From: Castor canadensis
Lineage: Eukaryota; Chordata; Mammalia; Rodentia; Castoridae
NCBI RefSeq assembly: GCF_047511655.1
Contig: NC_133401.1
Location: 15,036,001-15,100,000, forward strand
Direction of reading: 5' to 3'
Length of the DNA stretch: 64,000 bases
Part shown: in pieces, positions 32,980 through 43,208 of the stretch
Layout: every line of letters starts with the position of its first letter
How positions within the stretch are numbered: the stretch's first letter is position 1
Notes under the pieces: model-generated
What the model was told of the DNA's origin: nothing
The model's input: the letters and a program-made list of their open reading frames with translations, nothing else
Databases searched by the model: none
Translations under genes and position numbers: made by a program

Positions 32980-33452
32980 TTTTTGAGGTACTGGGGTTTG
33001 AACTCAGGGCCTTCACCTTGAGCCACTCCACCAGCCCTAATTTTGTGAAGGGTTTTTCGAGGTAGGGTCTTGTGAACTACTTGCTGGGTTGGCTATGAAC
33101 CACGAATCTCCAGATCGCTGCTTCTTGAGAAGCTAGGATTACAGGTGGAGCCACCAGTGCCTGGCTCATTTTCTTCTTTCTGAAGCAGGGCTGGTTTCAA
33201 CTCTACTGGCTCAGATGCATCTAAGTTCGGTAGGTAAAAATCTTCTGGGGCCCAGGCGTGGTGGCATGCATCTGTAATCCTGGATACTTGGGAAATGAAG
33301 GTAGGAGAATCGAGGGCTGAAGCTGGCAGGGCAAAAGCGTGAGATCATATCTGCAAAATAAACTAAAAGCAAAAAGGATCGGTGCTCTGGTTCAAGTGGT
33401 AGAGTGCCTGTCTAGCAAGTGTGAGGCCTCAAGTTTAAACCCCAGCCCTCTT
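32980..33452. repeat. 7SL-ID composites in opposite orientation
   Basis: Minus copy at 32980-33168 (TACTGGGGTTTGAACTCAGG) and plus copy at 33245-33452 (GCGTGGTGGCATGCATCTGT to GTTCAAGTGGTAGAGTGCCT). Confidence 0.85.
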
Positions 33453-33679
33453 CCCATTCCCAAAATCTGCTGCCTGGAGACCCTGAGAGCCCTCTTTGGC
33501 ATTTCTGGGTCCTCCCAGATGCCCAGATATTCCAGAAACTGAGAGGACATCAATGGTTCCATGAAGATCACCAGGATGCCACCCTAGGTATGGGGCACAG
33601 CTCTCACCACCAATACACTGGCCTATACTAACTGAGGACCACATATTTTGACTACTATTCTTGGGTAATGATAGTGACT

Positions 33680-34920
33680 TGTCCAGGTCAAGTATTCCTT
33701 ATTTGAGATGCTTGGGACCAGAAGTGTTTCAGATTTTGGGGGATTCTGAGACATTTACATAATGAGATGTCTTGGGCATAGGACCCCAGTCTAAACACAA
33801 AGTTCATTTATTTTTTATGTACCCCTTCTACGCATAGCCATCTGTTGGTAAGAGTGGGGTTTTTTTTTTTGGTTTTGTTTATTTTGGTGGTGGTCCTGGG
33901 GTTTGACCCTTAAGCTACTCCACCAGCCCTTTTCTGTGATGGGTTTTTTCAAGATAAGGTCTTCTGAACTACTTGCCTGGCCTCAAACAGAGATCCTCCT
34001 GATCTCTGCCTCCTGAGTATCTAGGATTACAGGCGTGAGCCACCAGTGCCTGGCTAAGAGTGGGATATTGAAGTCGCCCACTATCATTGTGTTGGGGTCA
34101 ATCTGTGCTTTTATGTCCAGTAGTGTTTGTTTAATGAAATTGGGTGCACTGACATTTGGTGCATATATGTTTACAATTTTTATATCTTTTTTTTTTTTTT
34201 TTTTTTAGTACTGGGGATTGAACTCAGGGCTTCACACTTGCTAGGCAGGTGCTCTACCACTTGAGTCACTCTGCCAGCCCTTTTTTGTGTTAGGCAATTT
34301 CAAGATAAGTTCTCACAAACCACTTGCCCAGGGTAGCTTCAAACCTTGATCCTCCTGATTTCTGCCTCCCATGTAGCTAGGATTACAGGTCTCAGCCACT
34401 GATGTCCGGCTTGTTATATTTTCTTGATGGATTATTCCTTTTATCAACATAAAAGTTATTTTATACAATTATTATTATTTTGATTTTTTTGTTTTTGTAG
34501 TACTGGGGTTTGAACTCAGGGTCTTCATCTTGAGCCACTCCACCAGCACTTTTTGTGATTTTTTTTTTTTCTCGAGATGGAGGGTGGATCTGAACCTCGA
34601 TCCTCCTGATCTCTGCCTCCTGAGTAGCTGGGATTATAGGCATGAGTCACCAGCACCCAGCTTGTTATTTTGTTTTGTTTGAGACAGGGTCTCTCTATAG
34701 AGCCCAGGCTGGTTTTGAACTCATAGTCCTCTTGCCTCAAGCTTCCTGAGTGCTCAGATTACAGATGTACACCACCATGTCTGGCTGATTTTATACGATG
34801 TTTTGAACAAATTTGTTCATGAAACAAAGGTTCATGGTGTGGGATTTTCCACCTGTGCTGTCATGTTGGCACTCAAAAAGTATTGGATTTTGAATTTTCA
34901 GATTAGAGCTGTCCAGCCTG
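33680..34920. repeat. Old interspersed repeat split by nested SINEs
   Basis: Left flank (33680-33850: ATTCCTTATTTGAGATGCTT and onward) and right flank (34785-34920: ATGAAACAAAGGTTCATGGT and onward) look like two halves of one ancient mammalian repeat of unresolved class. Between them lie further AT-rich sequence, three minus-strand 7SL-ID composites (33870-34058, 34186-34412, 34490-34663) and a B1 (34676-34786). Confidence 0.6.
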
Positions 34921-35236
34921 CAGTATTATGGTGTGGAGGCAGTGAGTTGGTGGGTACCTGGAGTCCTAGGCAGACTAGCAAGAACAACAGTAGTAATACA
35001 CGCTTGTGTCCTTCTTTGACTTCTCTGGGTAATCGCAGATGCTCCTGCATGCCTCAGTTTCCCCATCTTGGTGTTCCCTATGCACCTCCCTCTTATCAGG
35101 TGTCCCAGGGGCTGGGAGGGCAGGTGGGGCTGATATCCTCACTGGTTGTTTGCTCTCTGTCTTCTGGAGCTGCCAACTTGGTCAAGGCCCTTGAATAAAA
35201 GGCCAGGGCACTTGTGTCCTGCTTCCTTCTCTGCAG

Positions 35237-35299
35237 CCTGGATCCTGTGCTGGCTCCTCCACGCCCTTGCCCTCCTAGGGTCACTGGCTGCCCCAGCAG
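35237..35299 (+). CDS. New Ly6 gene, exon 1 (signal-type segment, start codon unresolved)
   Basis: Acceptor-like TTCCTTCTCTGCAG precedes the exon and donor GTAAGC follows it. The frame gives WILCWLLHALALLGSLAAPA, leaving one base (phase 1) that fits exon 2. No in-frame ATG occurs upstream before a stop, so either a further 5' exon carries the start or the start is lost. An ATAAAAG TATA-like word lies at about 35193. Confidence 0.6.
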
Positions 35300-38200
35300 G
35301 TAAGCAGTGTGGTCTCTCAGACAGGGAGCGGGTCAGTCCAGCGTCACACAGGTGGTGGGAATCAGCTTCAGAGTCTGAGCCCCAGACCCTTTCACCAGGA
35401 CATGTGGTCAGCAGAGGGGTTGAGAAAGAAAATGGATCTGGAAGCTGGGCATGGTGGTACACATCTGTAATCTCAGAACTCAGGAGGGTGAGGCAAGAGG
35501 ATTAAGAATTTGAGACCAGCCTGGGCTCCAGCTTGAGCTACATAGTGAGATTCTGTCTCAAAACTAAAGTCCAAAACAAAAAAACAACCATGGTTCTGGA
35601 GGCAAGCTGCCTGGGTTCAAATACTGACTTTGCTACTTTTTAGCTGTGTGACCTTGAGCAAGCCACTTAACCTCTCTGTGCTTCAATTTCTCCATCTTAG
35701 AAATGAGGATGATAATGACCTTGCTTCAGAGTGTTGCTGGGAGCATTTTTTGACTATGTTTGAAGAACTTGGGACAGCACCAGGCTGCTGGCCACCTTTT
35801 TTGAGTGTGAGCTCCCACTGATAACCAGGAGCAATTCTCTATGGTCTTTCACTTTGCTTGCCTGTCTTCTCTTTGGTGCTAATTCTTCCAGATTGAGTTT
35901 GACTTGGGAATCTGTGGCCTGGATCCTAGCTTGGACCTCACTGTGTGACCTTGAATGAGACACTAAGTGACTCTGGCCTCAGGTTCCTCATCTAGAGCAG
36001 CAGTTTTTAGACTGGCCTTCCTCCAGCCCACAGAAGAATAATCTCTGTCTCTGTCTCTCTCTCCTGCTCCCTCTCCCTCTCTCTCCCTTCCTCTTTGGCG
36101 GTACTGAGGTTTGAATTCAGGGCTTTGCACTTGCTAGGCAGGAACTCTACCACTTGAACCACTCCCTCCAGTCCTTTTTTTTTTTTAACTCAGGGCTTAC
36201 ACCTTGAGCCACTCCTCCAAGCCCTTTTTTGTAGCTAGGATTACAGGAATGAGCCACCAGCACCCGGCTCCCAGCCTTTTTTTGTGATGGGGTTTTTCAA
36301 GATAGGGTCTCAAACTATTTGCCTGGGCTGGCTTTGAACTACAATCCTCCTGATCTCTGCCTCCTGAGTAGCTAGGATTATAGGCATTGGCGCCTGGCTC
36401 CCAGTCCTTTTCTCCTTTAGTTATTTTTGGGATAGGGTCTCATATTTTGTCCAGGTCATCCTAGATCAGGATCCTCCTATTTACATTTCCCATGTAGGTG
36501 GGATGACAGGTGTGTGCCACCAAGCCCAGCTATTGGTTGATATGGGGTCTCAGGCACTTTTTTCGGGGCTAGTCTCCAACTACGATCCTCTCAATGTCAA
36601 CCTCCCAAGAAGCTGGGATTGCAGATGTGAGCTACAACACTCAGCCTCAGGTTTCTTCCGAGACTCTGAGGGGGGAGGGTGCTTCTTGAAGGTCAAGAAG
36701 GCTAACTAGGAAGACAAGAATCCCTCCAGCAAGGCTGATTCCACCTCAGTCCCCTCGGTTCTGGGTTTGCCAGTGAGGGTTGACTGGAGAGTGTCCCATG
36801 ACACTCCAGGTGGAACTGCCAGCAGCAGCAACTCGGACACTGTGGCTGTCACCCTTGGGCCTTTGATGCTGGGTCACCTGACTGCTGTTCCCCTCCTCAT
36901 CACTTCCCAACAGTCCTGGTCTTCAACCCTGTGTGTGCATGCATGTGGGTCTTTTCTTTCTGCTCTCTCCTCAAAGCACAGGTCTGATCTTTTCTTTCTG
37001 CTCTCTCCTCAAAGCACAGGTCTGATCTCCTCTCTCTCCCCACAGGGACCTCCAGGACATGTCCCAACTGCTCTTTGCTGAACAATTGCATGGAGATCAC
37101 TTGTCCTTCTGCCCAGGACTCCTGTTTGTTTAGCCAGATGCTGCTGGGTGGGACACCGGATAGGACAGAGCAGGCGGAGAGAGTGGACAAAGGCAATGGA
37201 CAGGGTTGGTGGTGGGGGAGGCATGGAGGAGGTACTGGGGACACCGGATAGAACAGAGCAGGCGGAGAGAGTGGACAAAGGCAATGGACAGGGTTGGTGG
37301 TGGGGGAGGCATGGAGGAGGTACTGGGGACATACCAGTACTGTGGGCACATTTGGCCTCACAGTTCAGCTCCGGATGGCTGGAGAGTGTGGCCCTACCTC
37401 TGGGGACCACTAACAAGGGGCAGAGACCCAGGAAGGACTGGGAAATTGGTACTCTAATCTCCCTTTCTGCACCCCTATCCCCAGAGAATGGGACTGTCCT
37501 GGAAAGTGGCTCATGCGTGGCCCCTGGGCAATGCCAAGAAGGCCCCCTCTCCAGTGCCTGGCTCAACACAACATGCTGTGACAACTGTGGCAGTGTGTCA
37601 CAACGAGGTTTGTCAGCAAGGGACCTGGCAGTCACACACTGGGTTTAGGGAGTTTTTTGGGGATTTGGCCTGGAGCTCCTGGTCTGCGGCTTTCAGTCTG
37701 GATGATTAAGGCAGGAAGGAGAACTTCAGTCTTCCCACCTGGAGGATGGGTGTGAAATACATTTTGTAGGGGTATCTGGAAGGCAGAGTTCTATATTTTC
37801 ACAGAATACCACAGCAGGTTAAATATGAAATCACAGAATTATTTTTTAATTACTTTTGGAGTTCAAGGTCTCGAAGGGAAAGCTTTCATCTGGTGTGGTC
37901 ATTGCTGTGTCTCCAGGGTTTAGAAGAGTGCCTGGTACACAGTCAATGCTCAATAAGTGCTTGTGGAATGAAGAAAAGAGCCTTTAGGATCCAGCCTGAA
38001 GCTTTCTTTAGGACAGATGAACAGTGTGGGGTCACTCTGCTTGTTACTCCCCAACAAGGGACTGAAATGAGGCAGAGAGCAGGCTGGTTCCATGTTGGAG
38101 GAAAGTGATCTGAATTGTTCTGGGGTAGAGGTGGAGGCAGTGAGAGAGGTAGGGCACAGAACAGAGGGCTGGTGGTGGAAGGGAGCCTGGGGAGGGTCCC

Positions 38201-41200
38201 CATCTCCTGACTACATCAACTTTCTCACAGAAGCAGATTCCAACACTGTGAAGTGTCACTACTGTTCTGGGAATACATTGGCCCCATGTGACTCCTTTTC
38301 AGTCATGAACTGCACCGGCAACCAGACTGTGTGTGTCACTCTTAATGGGACATGGAGTAGAAGTAAGGCTCCTCCCTCACAGGTAAATATTGAGGTTCAT
38401 CTGCATGTGTGTTCTTAGGCCAGACAAATGGTTGGGAAGTTTTTTGGAATCCCACAAAAACTGGGGATGGGGCCTTGGAAGGAGGCTTTAAAAAAAAAAA
38501 AAATCTCAGGTTCGTAGCACCACTTGACTCTCTGTAGCAGCAAAAGCCAGCAGTCTGAGGAAAAAGCTCCCAGGATTCCCACAGATAAAAAATGAGTTCA
38601 CAATCCGAGCTTGTGAAACGCACAAGGAAACAAAGCACCATGAGAGATAGCCGAAACAGCAAACCACAGATCTAGGCAAGTGAGGGGCTCAGCTCTTGTA
38701 ATTATCAGCTACAGAACATCCCATGTGCAATATAGTTGAGGAATAAAGTTAGAATCACAAAATGAGCAGTGTTTTGCAATAAGAGTTGCAAAAAAAAAAA
38801 TGGCAAGGTAGATTTGAAAAATGAGATGTACAGAGTTACTAAGAGGTGACCAAGAGATGGGACATTCAGAGAAAGACTTGAAGGTAGGAGACTTGGATTT
38901 TGAGTGTCTCCCTAGAGCCTTCCCATTTCTGCAGGGGGTCCCCAAATCCTGATGGGCTGCGCTACACCTGACATACGCCACCTGCAAGTGAATGACACTC
39001 TGGGCCCAGAGGAGACTGGATTTCATCTGATCGCCAAGCCTGAATGCAGCTACCTGGTTTCTCCCACACAGCCAGGTGCTTTTTACCGTGCTTTCCTGAG
39101 ACCTTGCTCTCTGCCATATGCTCTTCCCACACTATGTGTTCCCAGGGTACCTTGTCCCCCACCATGATGCTCCCAGGAAGTACAATTACCCGTGTCACAC
39201 ACACAGTGCCTGGTATATTCAGAAGCAGAAAACCCAAGGGCACAAGTCCACACACATTTTCACTCTCCATCTACAGAGGTGACTGGACTTCTCACATCCT
39301 GCCACCTAAGTAGAATTAGAGATGCAGACAGGTTAAGGAACAAATCTGAAGGTCTTTTTCTTTCTTTTCTTCACTTCCTTGCTTGTGAAACAAGGCAGAT
39401 TTGCCAATAGTCTTCTTTTGCCTCACTAAGGAACATTTACAGTAATATTTGTCTTCCTGAAAAGAGCAGTGTTACTTGAAAGGGCATTTCCTGGGAGCAA
39501 GGCTAGTAAGCAATTCAACTGAGTAGAAGCACAGATGGTGTAGAGGTGAGAAAGGCCACACCTGGACAGGTGCCCTTGTTAGAAACCTTGCAGCCACCAC
39601 GGTTGTGTGGTATAGAAAAGGATCTGTTTGCTGAATCTTCAGGTAAAGCAGGAACAGTCTCACCTTCCTCAAATTCCTATCTGACACAGTAGCACTTTTG
39701 AAAATTAAGCAGTAGATTAAATTATGACAGTGAAGAAAAGAAAGGCAGACTTGGGGCTTGAAATGTACAATACGGAAAGGGAAAGGGCAAAGTGAGATTG
39801 CCAAGGTCAGCTGGATGCTGGTGGCCCCCACCTATAATCTTAGCTACTTGGGAGGCTGAGATCAGGAGGATCATGATTTGAGGCCAGCCCTGGCAAATAA
39901 TTCATGAGACCCCCCATCTTCAAAATAACCAGAGCAAAATGAACTGAAGGTGTGGTTCACCTTCAGTGAGCCTGCTTTTGTAAGTGTGAAGCCTTGTGTT
40001 CAAACCCCAGCTGCATCAAAAGGGCAGGGGGCATGGGAATTTTGCATGTATGGATACAGACATGCAGGAAGGTGTGGACATGTGTGGACATGGGGTTCTC
40101 AGATCCATGCTCAGAAGGGCTGAGGATGGAGCTGAGTGGTAGAGCTTGCCTCACATGTGCAAAGCCCTGGATTCCACCCCCAGCACCACAGGGGAGAAAA
40201 GGAAGGGAGTTTTCAGATCTATACTCAGGGATTGGGAAAGACAGGTACAAACACACAAAAGTATAAGCTATACATTACTGACATCCGTAAACGTTCATAG
40301 CTGTACGCCAATACTTCTGAGCACCACAAGCACACACCCAGACAGAGAAACACAGACTGACACAAACCAGCCTAAACCAAACCATACATGTAAACACATA
40401 CATTTACTTATCTCCATAAGCACATATGCAGGGCCCCACAGCAGTACACGTGCAAAAGCCCCACCCTCCCACTAACGGGTCCAGAAACCTGTTTGGCACA
40501 GGCTCACACAGGATGTGCACACAGAAATAGCCCAGCACACACAGGCCAGAGCAGACAGCACACACAAAAGGACTTTTTCTGGGCATGTTCTGATATGCCC
40601 AGAAACTTCTGCACACATGTATACACACTCACTAGTTGCCTTTCTCTTTCCCCAGGTTCCCACACAACTGTGACCTCCACCAATGCAAAGACCTACACTT
40701 GCTTCACCTGCTCAGACCTCTACCATTGTGACCCTCTGTCCTGCCCGGAGGACAGAAGCTACTGCCTTCAGACAGCAGGCATCCTGGGTGAGTGTCCATG
40801 AGGACAGAAATAGGGCCAGATGCTCAGCCAGACCTCTCTTTGTTCCCTCATGCTTGGGACCTCAACTTTTCCTGACCAGATAAGACAGACTTGGTGCAAG
40901 AGAAGGTATGAGTTTCAACTCTGACACCACACTTGTCTTAGTTATTGTTAAGTAACAATCAGCTGAAAACTTAGTGGCTTAACCAGTCACAAAAGGACAA
41001 AGACTATATGATTTCACTTACATGAGACATCTAGAGGAGTCAAATTCATGCAGAGGGAAGTGCATACCTGTAATCCCAGCTACTGGACAGTCCTAGGCAG
41101 GAGGATCTTAAGTTTGAGTCTAGCCCGAGCAAAGTGAATGAGACCCTATCCCCCAAATAAAATTAAAAACAAAATGACTGTCAGATGCCTGTGGTTCATG

Positions 41201-43208
41201 TCTGTAATCCTAGCTACTCAGAAGGCAGAGATCAGGAAGATTGAGGTTCAAAGCCAGCCCAGGCAAATAGTTCCTGAGACCCTACCTCGAAAAAACCCAT
41301 CACAAAAAAGGTGTAGGCCCTGAGTTCAAACCCCAGTACCACAAAAAAAAAAAAAAAAAAAGACTGGGGGATGTGGTCCAAGTGGTAGAGCATTTGCCTA
41401 GCAAGGGCGAGGCCCTGGGTTCAATACACAGTACTCCTCCAATCCCCCCAAAAAGTGGATAAATGGGTGCCAGGCATGGAGGAGGGAGTCTGTGAGTTGT
41501 TCCATGGATATAGAGTTTCAGTTTTGCAAAATTAAAATGTTTTGGAGCTTGGCCACACAAGGATGTAAATTAGTTAATATTACATTAACAATGGCTAAGA
41601 CTATCCTCTTTATACTGTGTTTCCTTTTTTAACCACAATTTAAAAAACTGTAGTGATTCGAAACAATGCTGTGTTATTTCTCCTGATTGGGCTCAGCATG
41701 GCAGCTCTTCTGCTCCCAGCAATGGAGGCAGAGGCTCACTTGTGTGACTGCATTCAGCTGGGAACTTCACTCGGACTGGGTGCCCACAACAGCCTCTCAG
41801 CCTCCAAGCCTCTCCGTGTGGACTCTCTCAGTCAGTAGCTTAGCTTAAACTTCCTTTCAGCATGGTGGCTGACTTCTAGAAGGAAGAAGTAGACTCTACC
41901 AGGTTCCTTAAGACACTGGTCCAGCCACAGTGCATTGACCAGAGCGCGTCACAAGCCAGCTCAGATTTAAGGGATGAGGAAGTACATTCTGCCCCTTGGA
42001 TAAGGGAAGAGAAAGTCATGTTGCAGAACAGCACATGGATGGGAGACATGGTTGCGACCATCCCACCTACTGCACCATTCCTGGAAGGAAACCCCCTAAA
42101 GGTGTGTCCATCTGCCCCCATAAAGGTCAAAACTGGACTCTTGTGTAAATGGGAAGAGGAAATGAACTGGAAACCAGCTCTTCGTGGTCTTCCAGCAGCA
42201 TGAACAGAAAGAACAAGAAGTCCCAGAGCCCCGGTGCTGGGCATTTGTATCTGATGACATGCGTGAGGTGCTGAAAGACAGGTTGGGGAAACTTGCAGGT
42301 ACAGAGGTCACACCCTGCTCATTGAAACCCTAAGGGAGAAGGCAGAGTATCAAGGAAGGCCAGATTTGGGTTTATTTTCATATACATTTTTGCTTGGCAA
42401 GTGCTGTACCCCCAGCCCTTTTGTTTGTGTTTTGTTTTTGAGATTGTGGTCTCATGGTTACCTTGCCTGAGCTGGCTTTAAACTAGAGATTTTCCTTTCT
42501 CTGCCTCCTGAGTAGCTGGGATTACAGGCATGTACCACCACATCCAGCTTCAGTTTCGGGTTTATTATGGGGGGGGTAGGGATCTCAGGCAGAGTGAATG
42601 CCAGCCAGGTGACATCCAGTGGGATCTGAGCGGGTTCCATTGGGTGGTGGGTCGTGACTGCCATTCCTCATTAGTTTGCTGTCCCCGTCTCTCCAGCCTT
42701 GGGGGAAGGGGACTCTGTGGCCTGGAGAAATGGTTCCTGCTTGGCCTCCGATGATTGCAAGCTGCACAACTCCATCTCCACCTTCACCTACAGCAATGGC
42801 TTTGGCTTCTGGGTCAACACCATCTGCTGCCGAGGCCACTGCCAGGAGCTCACACCTCTCAGTACACACTGCTACCAGAAAACACTGGGACGGGTGACCA
42901 AGCAGGTGGCAGGGTGACTTGGTAGGAGAGCTTGTTGTGGGTGGAGGAAGACAGGCAGGCACAATCACAACGTGGGGGAATCACTCCCATTCCCCAGCCA
43001 GGGCTGGGGCTCCCAGGACCTGTGCAGCACCCTGGCAGTGATCCAAGAACACCCGGCGCTCCTGGGCCACCAGCTGTCCCACCGGCCTGACTGCAGCACC
43101 AGCCACCGAGCCACCCTGGGGTCCCAGTGCCACTCGGGTGCTGTCCCTGGCCTCCAACTTGCCTTGCCCATCCTGGTGGTGGCTCTGGGGGCCACAGTGC
43201 TCTCTTGA
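35237..43208 (+). CDS. Uncharacterised three-LU-domain, GPI-type Ly6/uPAR family protein (8 exons predicted)
   Basis: Eight exons joined at canonical AG/GT sites give an open frame of 368 residues from the first readable codon of exon 1, with no internal stop. Order: hydrophobic signal-type segment (WILCWLLHALALLGSLAAPA); LU domain 1 (exons 2+3, ten cysteines, ending TCCDNC); LU domain 2 (exons 4+5, seven cysteines, no terminal CC pair); LU domain 3 (exons 6+7, ten cysteines, ending ICCRGHC); a Ser/His-rich spacer with three cysteines; and a C-terminal hydrophobic tail (LQLALPILVVALGATVLS) typical of GPI addition. About eight N-glycosylation sequons are present. The first six introns are phase 1 and each domain uses two exons, the PLAUR plan. 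A cell-surface or secreted role is inferred; ligand and function are unknown. Domain 2 looks most like the second domains of TEX101, LYPD4 and CD177. The symbol is left empty because no named gene was recognised. No ATG was located upstream of exon 1. Confidence 0.75.
36092..36645 (-). repeat. Overlapping SINE composites
   Basis: GGCGGTACTGAGGTTTGAAT (ID part), GGCTTACACCTTGAGCCACT (second ID part), and several 7SL ends (AGCTAGGATTACAGGAATGA and similar). It appears to be one trimer broken by later insertions. Confidence 0.75.
36951..37026. repeat. 38-bp direct tandem duplication before exon 2
   Basis: Two identical 38-bp copies (36951-36988, 36989-37026), each starting CTTTTCTTTCTGCTCTCTCC and ending GGTCTGAT. 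They sit in the polypyrimidine region 20 bp ahead of the exon 2 acceptor. Confidence 0.93.
37046..37147 (+). CDS. New Ly6 gene, exon 2 (LU domain 1 first half)
   Basis: 102 bases, acceptor CTCTCCCCACAG, donor GTGGGA. It codes TSRTCPNCSLLNNCMEITC, then PSAQDSC: cysteines 1 to 5 of an LU fold. The sequon NCS is present. Confidence 0.85.
37150..37325. repeat. 88-bp tandem duplication directly after exon 2 donor
   Basis: Two copies (37150-37237 and 37238-37325) starting GGGACACCGGATAG and differing at about one base, then a five-base start of a third copy. The array begins within three bases of the exon 2 end. Confidence 0.95.
37485..37607 (+). CDS. New Ly6 gene, exon 3 (LU domain 1 second half)
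   Basis: 123 bases, acceptor CTATCCCCAG, donor GTTTGT. It codes ENGTVLESGSCVAPGQC, then LNTTCCDNC. Sequons NGT and NTT are present. The final Cys is followed by Gly rather than the usual Asn. Confidence 0.85.
38231..38362 (+). CDS. New Ly6 gene, exon 4 (LU domain 2 first half)
   Basis: 132 bases, acceptor TTTCTCACAG, donor GTAAGG. It codes NTVKCHYCSGNTLAPC, then MNCTGNQTVCVTLNGTW. Three sequons (NCT, NQT, NGT) are clustered here. Confidence 0.85.
38935..39075 (+). CDS. New Ly6 gene, exon 5 (LU domain 2 second half)
   Basis: 141 bases, acceptor CATTTCTGCAG, donor GTGCTT. It codes GPQILMGCATPDIRHLQVND, then HLIAKPECSYL. It has MGCA like other Ly6 second domains but no CC pair. An earlier in-exon donor-like CAA|GTGAAT exists, but the frame stays open to 39075. 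Confidence 0.78.
40656..40787 (+). CDS. New Ly6 gene, exon 6 (LU domain 3 first half)
   Basis: 132 bases, acceptor CTCTTTCCCCAG, donor GTGAGT. It codes TYTCFTCSDLYHCDPLSC, then PEDRSYC, with the same cysteine pattern as exon 2. It follows a Ser/Thr-rich linker (SHTTVTSTNAK). Confidence 0.87.
40788..42696 (+). other. New Ly6 gene, intron 6
   Basis: A 7SL-type piece at about 41058-41165, a composite at 41178-41345 and an ID at 41362-41455 (all plus), and a degenerate composite at 42380-42552 (minus). 41650-42330 is unique sequence without a convincing exon. Confidence 0.6.
42697..42905 (+). CDS. New Ly6 gene, exon 7 (LU domain 3 second half)
   Basis: 209 bases to the preferred donor (AAGCAG|GTGGCA), acceptor CCCGTCTCTCCAG. 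It codes GDSVAWRNGSCLASDDCKL, then FWVNTICCRGHCQEL. A second in-frame donor (GACGG|GTGACC, after 42893) would shorten the protein by four residues. Both leave phase 0. Confidence 0.8.
43002..43208 (+). CDS. New Ly6 gene, exon 8 (spacer and GPI tail)
   Basis: 207 bases to the TGA at 43206-43208. The phase-0 acceptor is CCCAGCCAG; a nearer CAG four bases upstream would break the frame. It codes GWGSQDLCSTLAVIQEH..., SHRPDC and SQCHSGAVPG, then the hydrophobic end. The likely omega site is at Ser/Gly before AVPG. Only this exon departs from the phase-1 pattern. Confidence 0.72.
   Translation, partial: GWGSQDLCSTLAVIQEHPALLGHQLSHRPDCSTSHRATLGSQCHSGAVPGLQLALPILVVALGATVLS

Larger units (their letters stand above)
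25761..35236. other. PLAUR to new Ly6 gene intergenic region
   Basis: 9.5 kb between two divergent genes. It contains SINEs, MIR-like pieces (about 25840-25920, 27815-27920, 28385-28500, 32395-32490), CT/GA tracts (28680-29330), a (GGAA)n tract and old repeats (30255-30425; 33680-34920). A 205-codon frame at 32135-32752 is not convincing. Confidence 0.6.
35300..37045 (+). other. New Ly6 gene, intron 1
   Basis: It holds a B1 (35443-35580, plus), MIR-like pieces (35587-35750 and 35930-36000), SINE composites (36092-36645, minus) and a 38-bp direct duplication (36951-37026) just before exon 2. Confidence 0.65.
37608..40655 (+). other. New Ly6 gene, introns 3 to 5 (exons 4 and 5 lie within)
   Basis: Mostly unique sequence. 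A 7SL-ID composite lies at 39808-40022 (plus) and an ID at 40118-40195 (plus). An A-run lies at 38489-38501. No further exon is recognised. Confidence 0.6.

Noticed and set aside
37150-37325. Possible CRISPR-like direct repeats
   Set aside because: This is mammalian DNA. The units are contiguous tandem copies with no spacers.
37009-37635. 208-codon minus-strand frame
   Set aside because: It is antisense to exons 2 and 3 of the new gene and translates the 88-bp repeat twice.
37046-43208. Three-finger toxin reading of the LU domains
   Set aside because: The LU fold is shared with three-finger toxins. The multi-domain, GPI-tailed, uPAR-like architecture and mammalian context indicate a cell-surface receptor-like protein.
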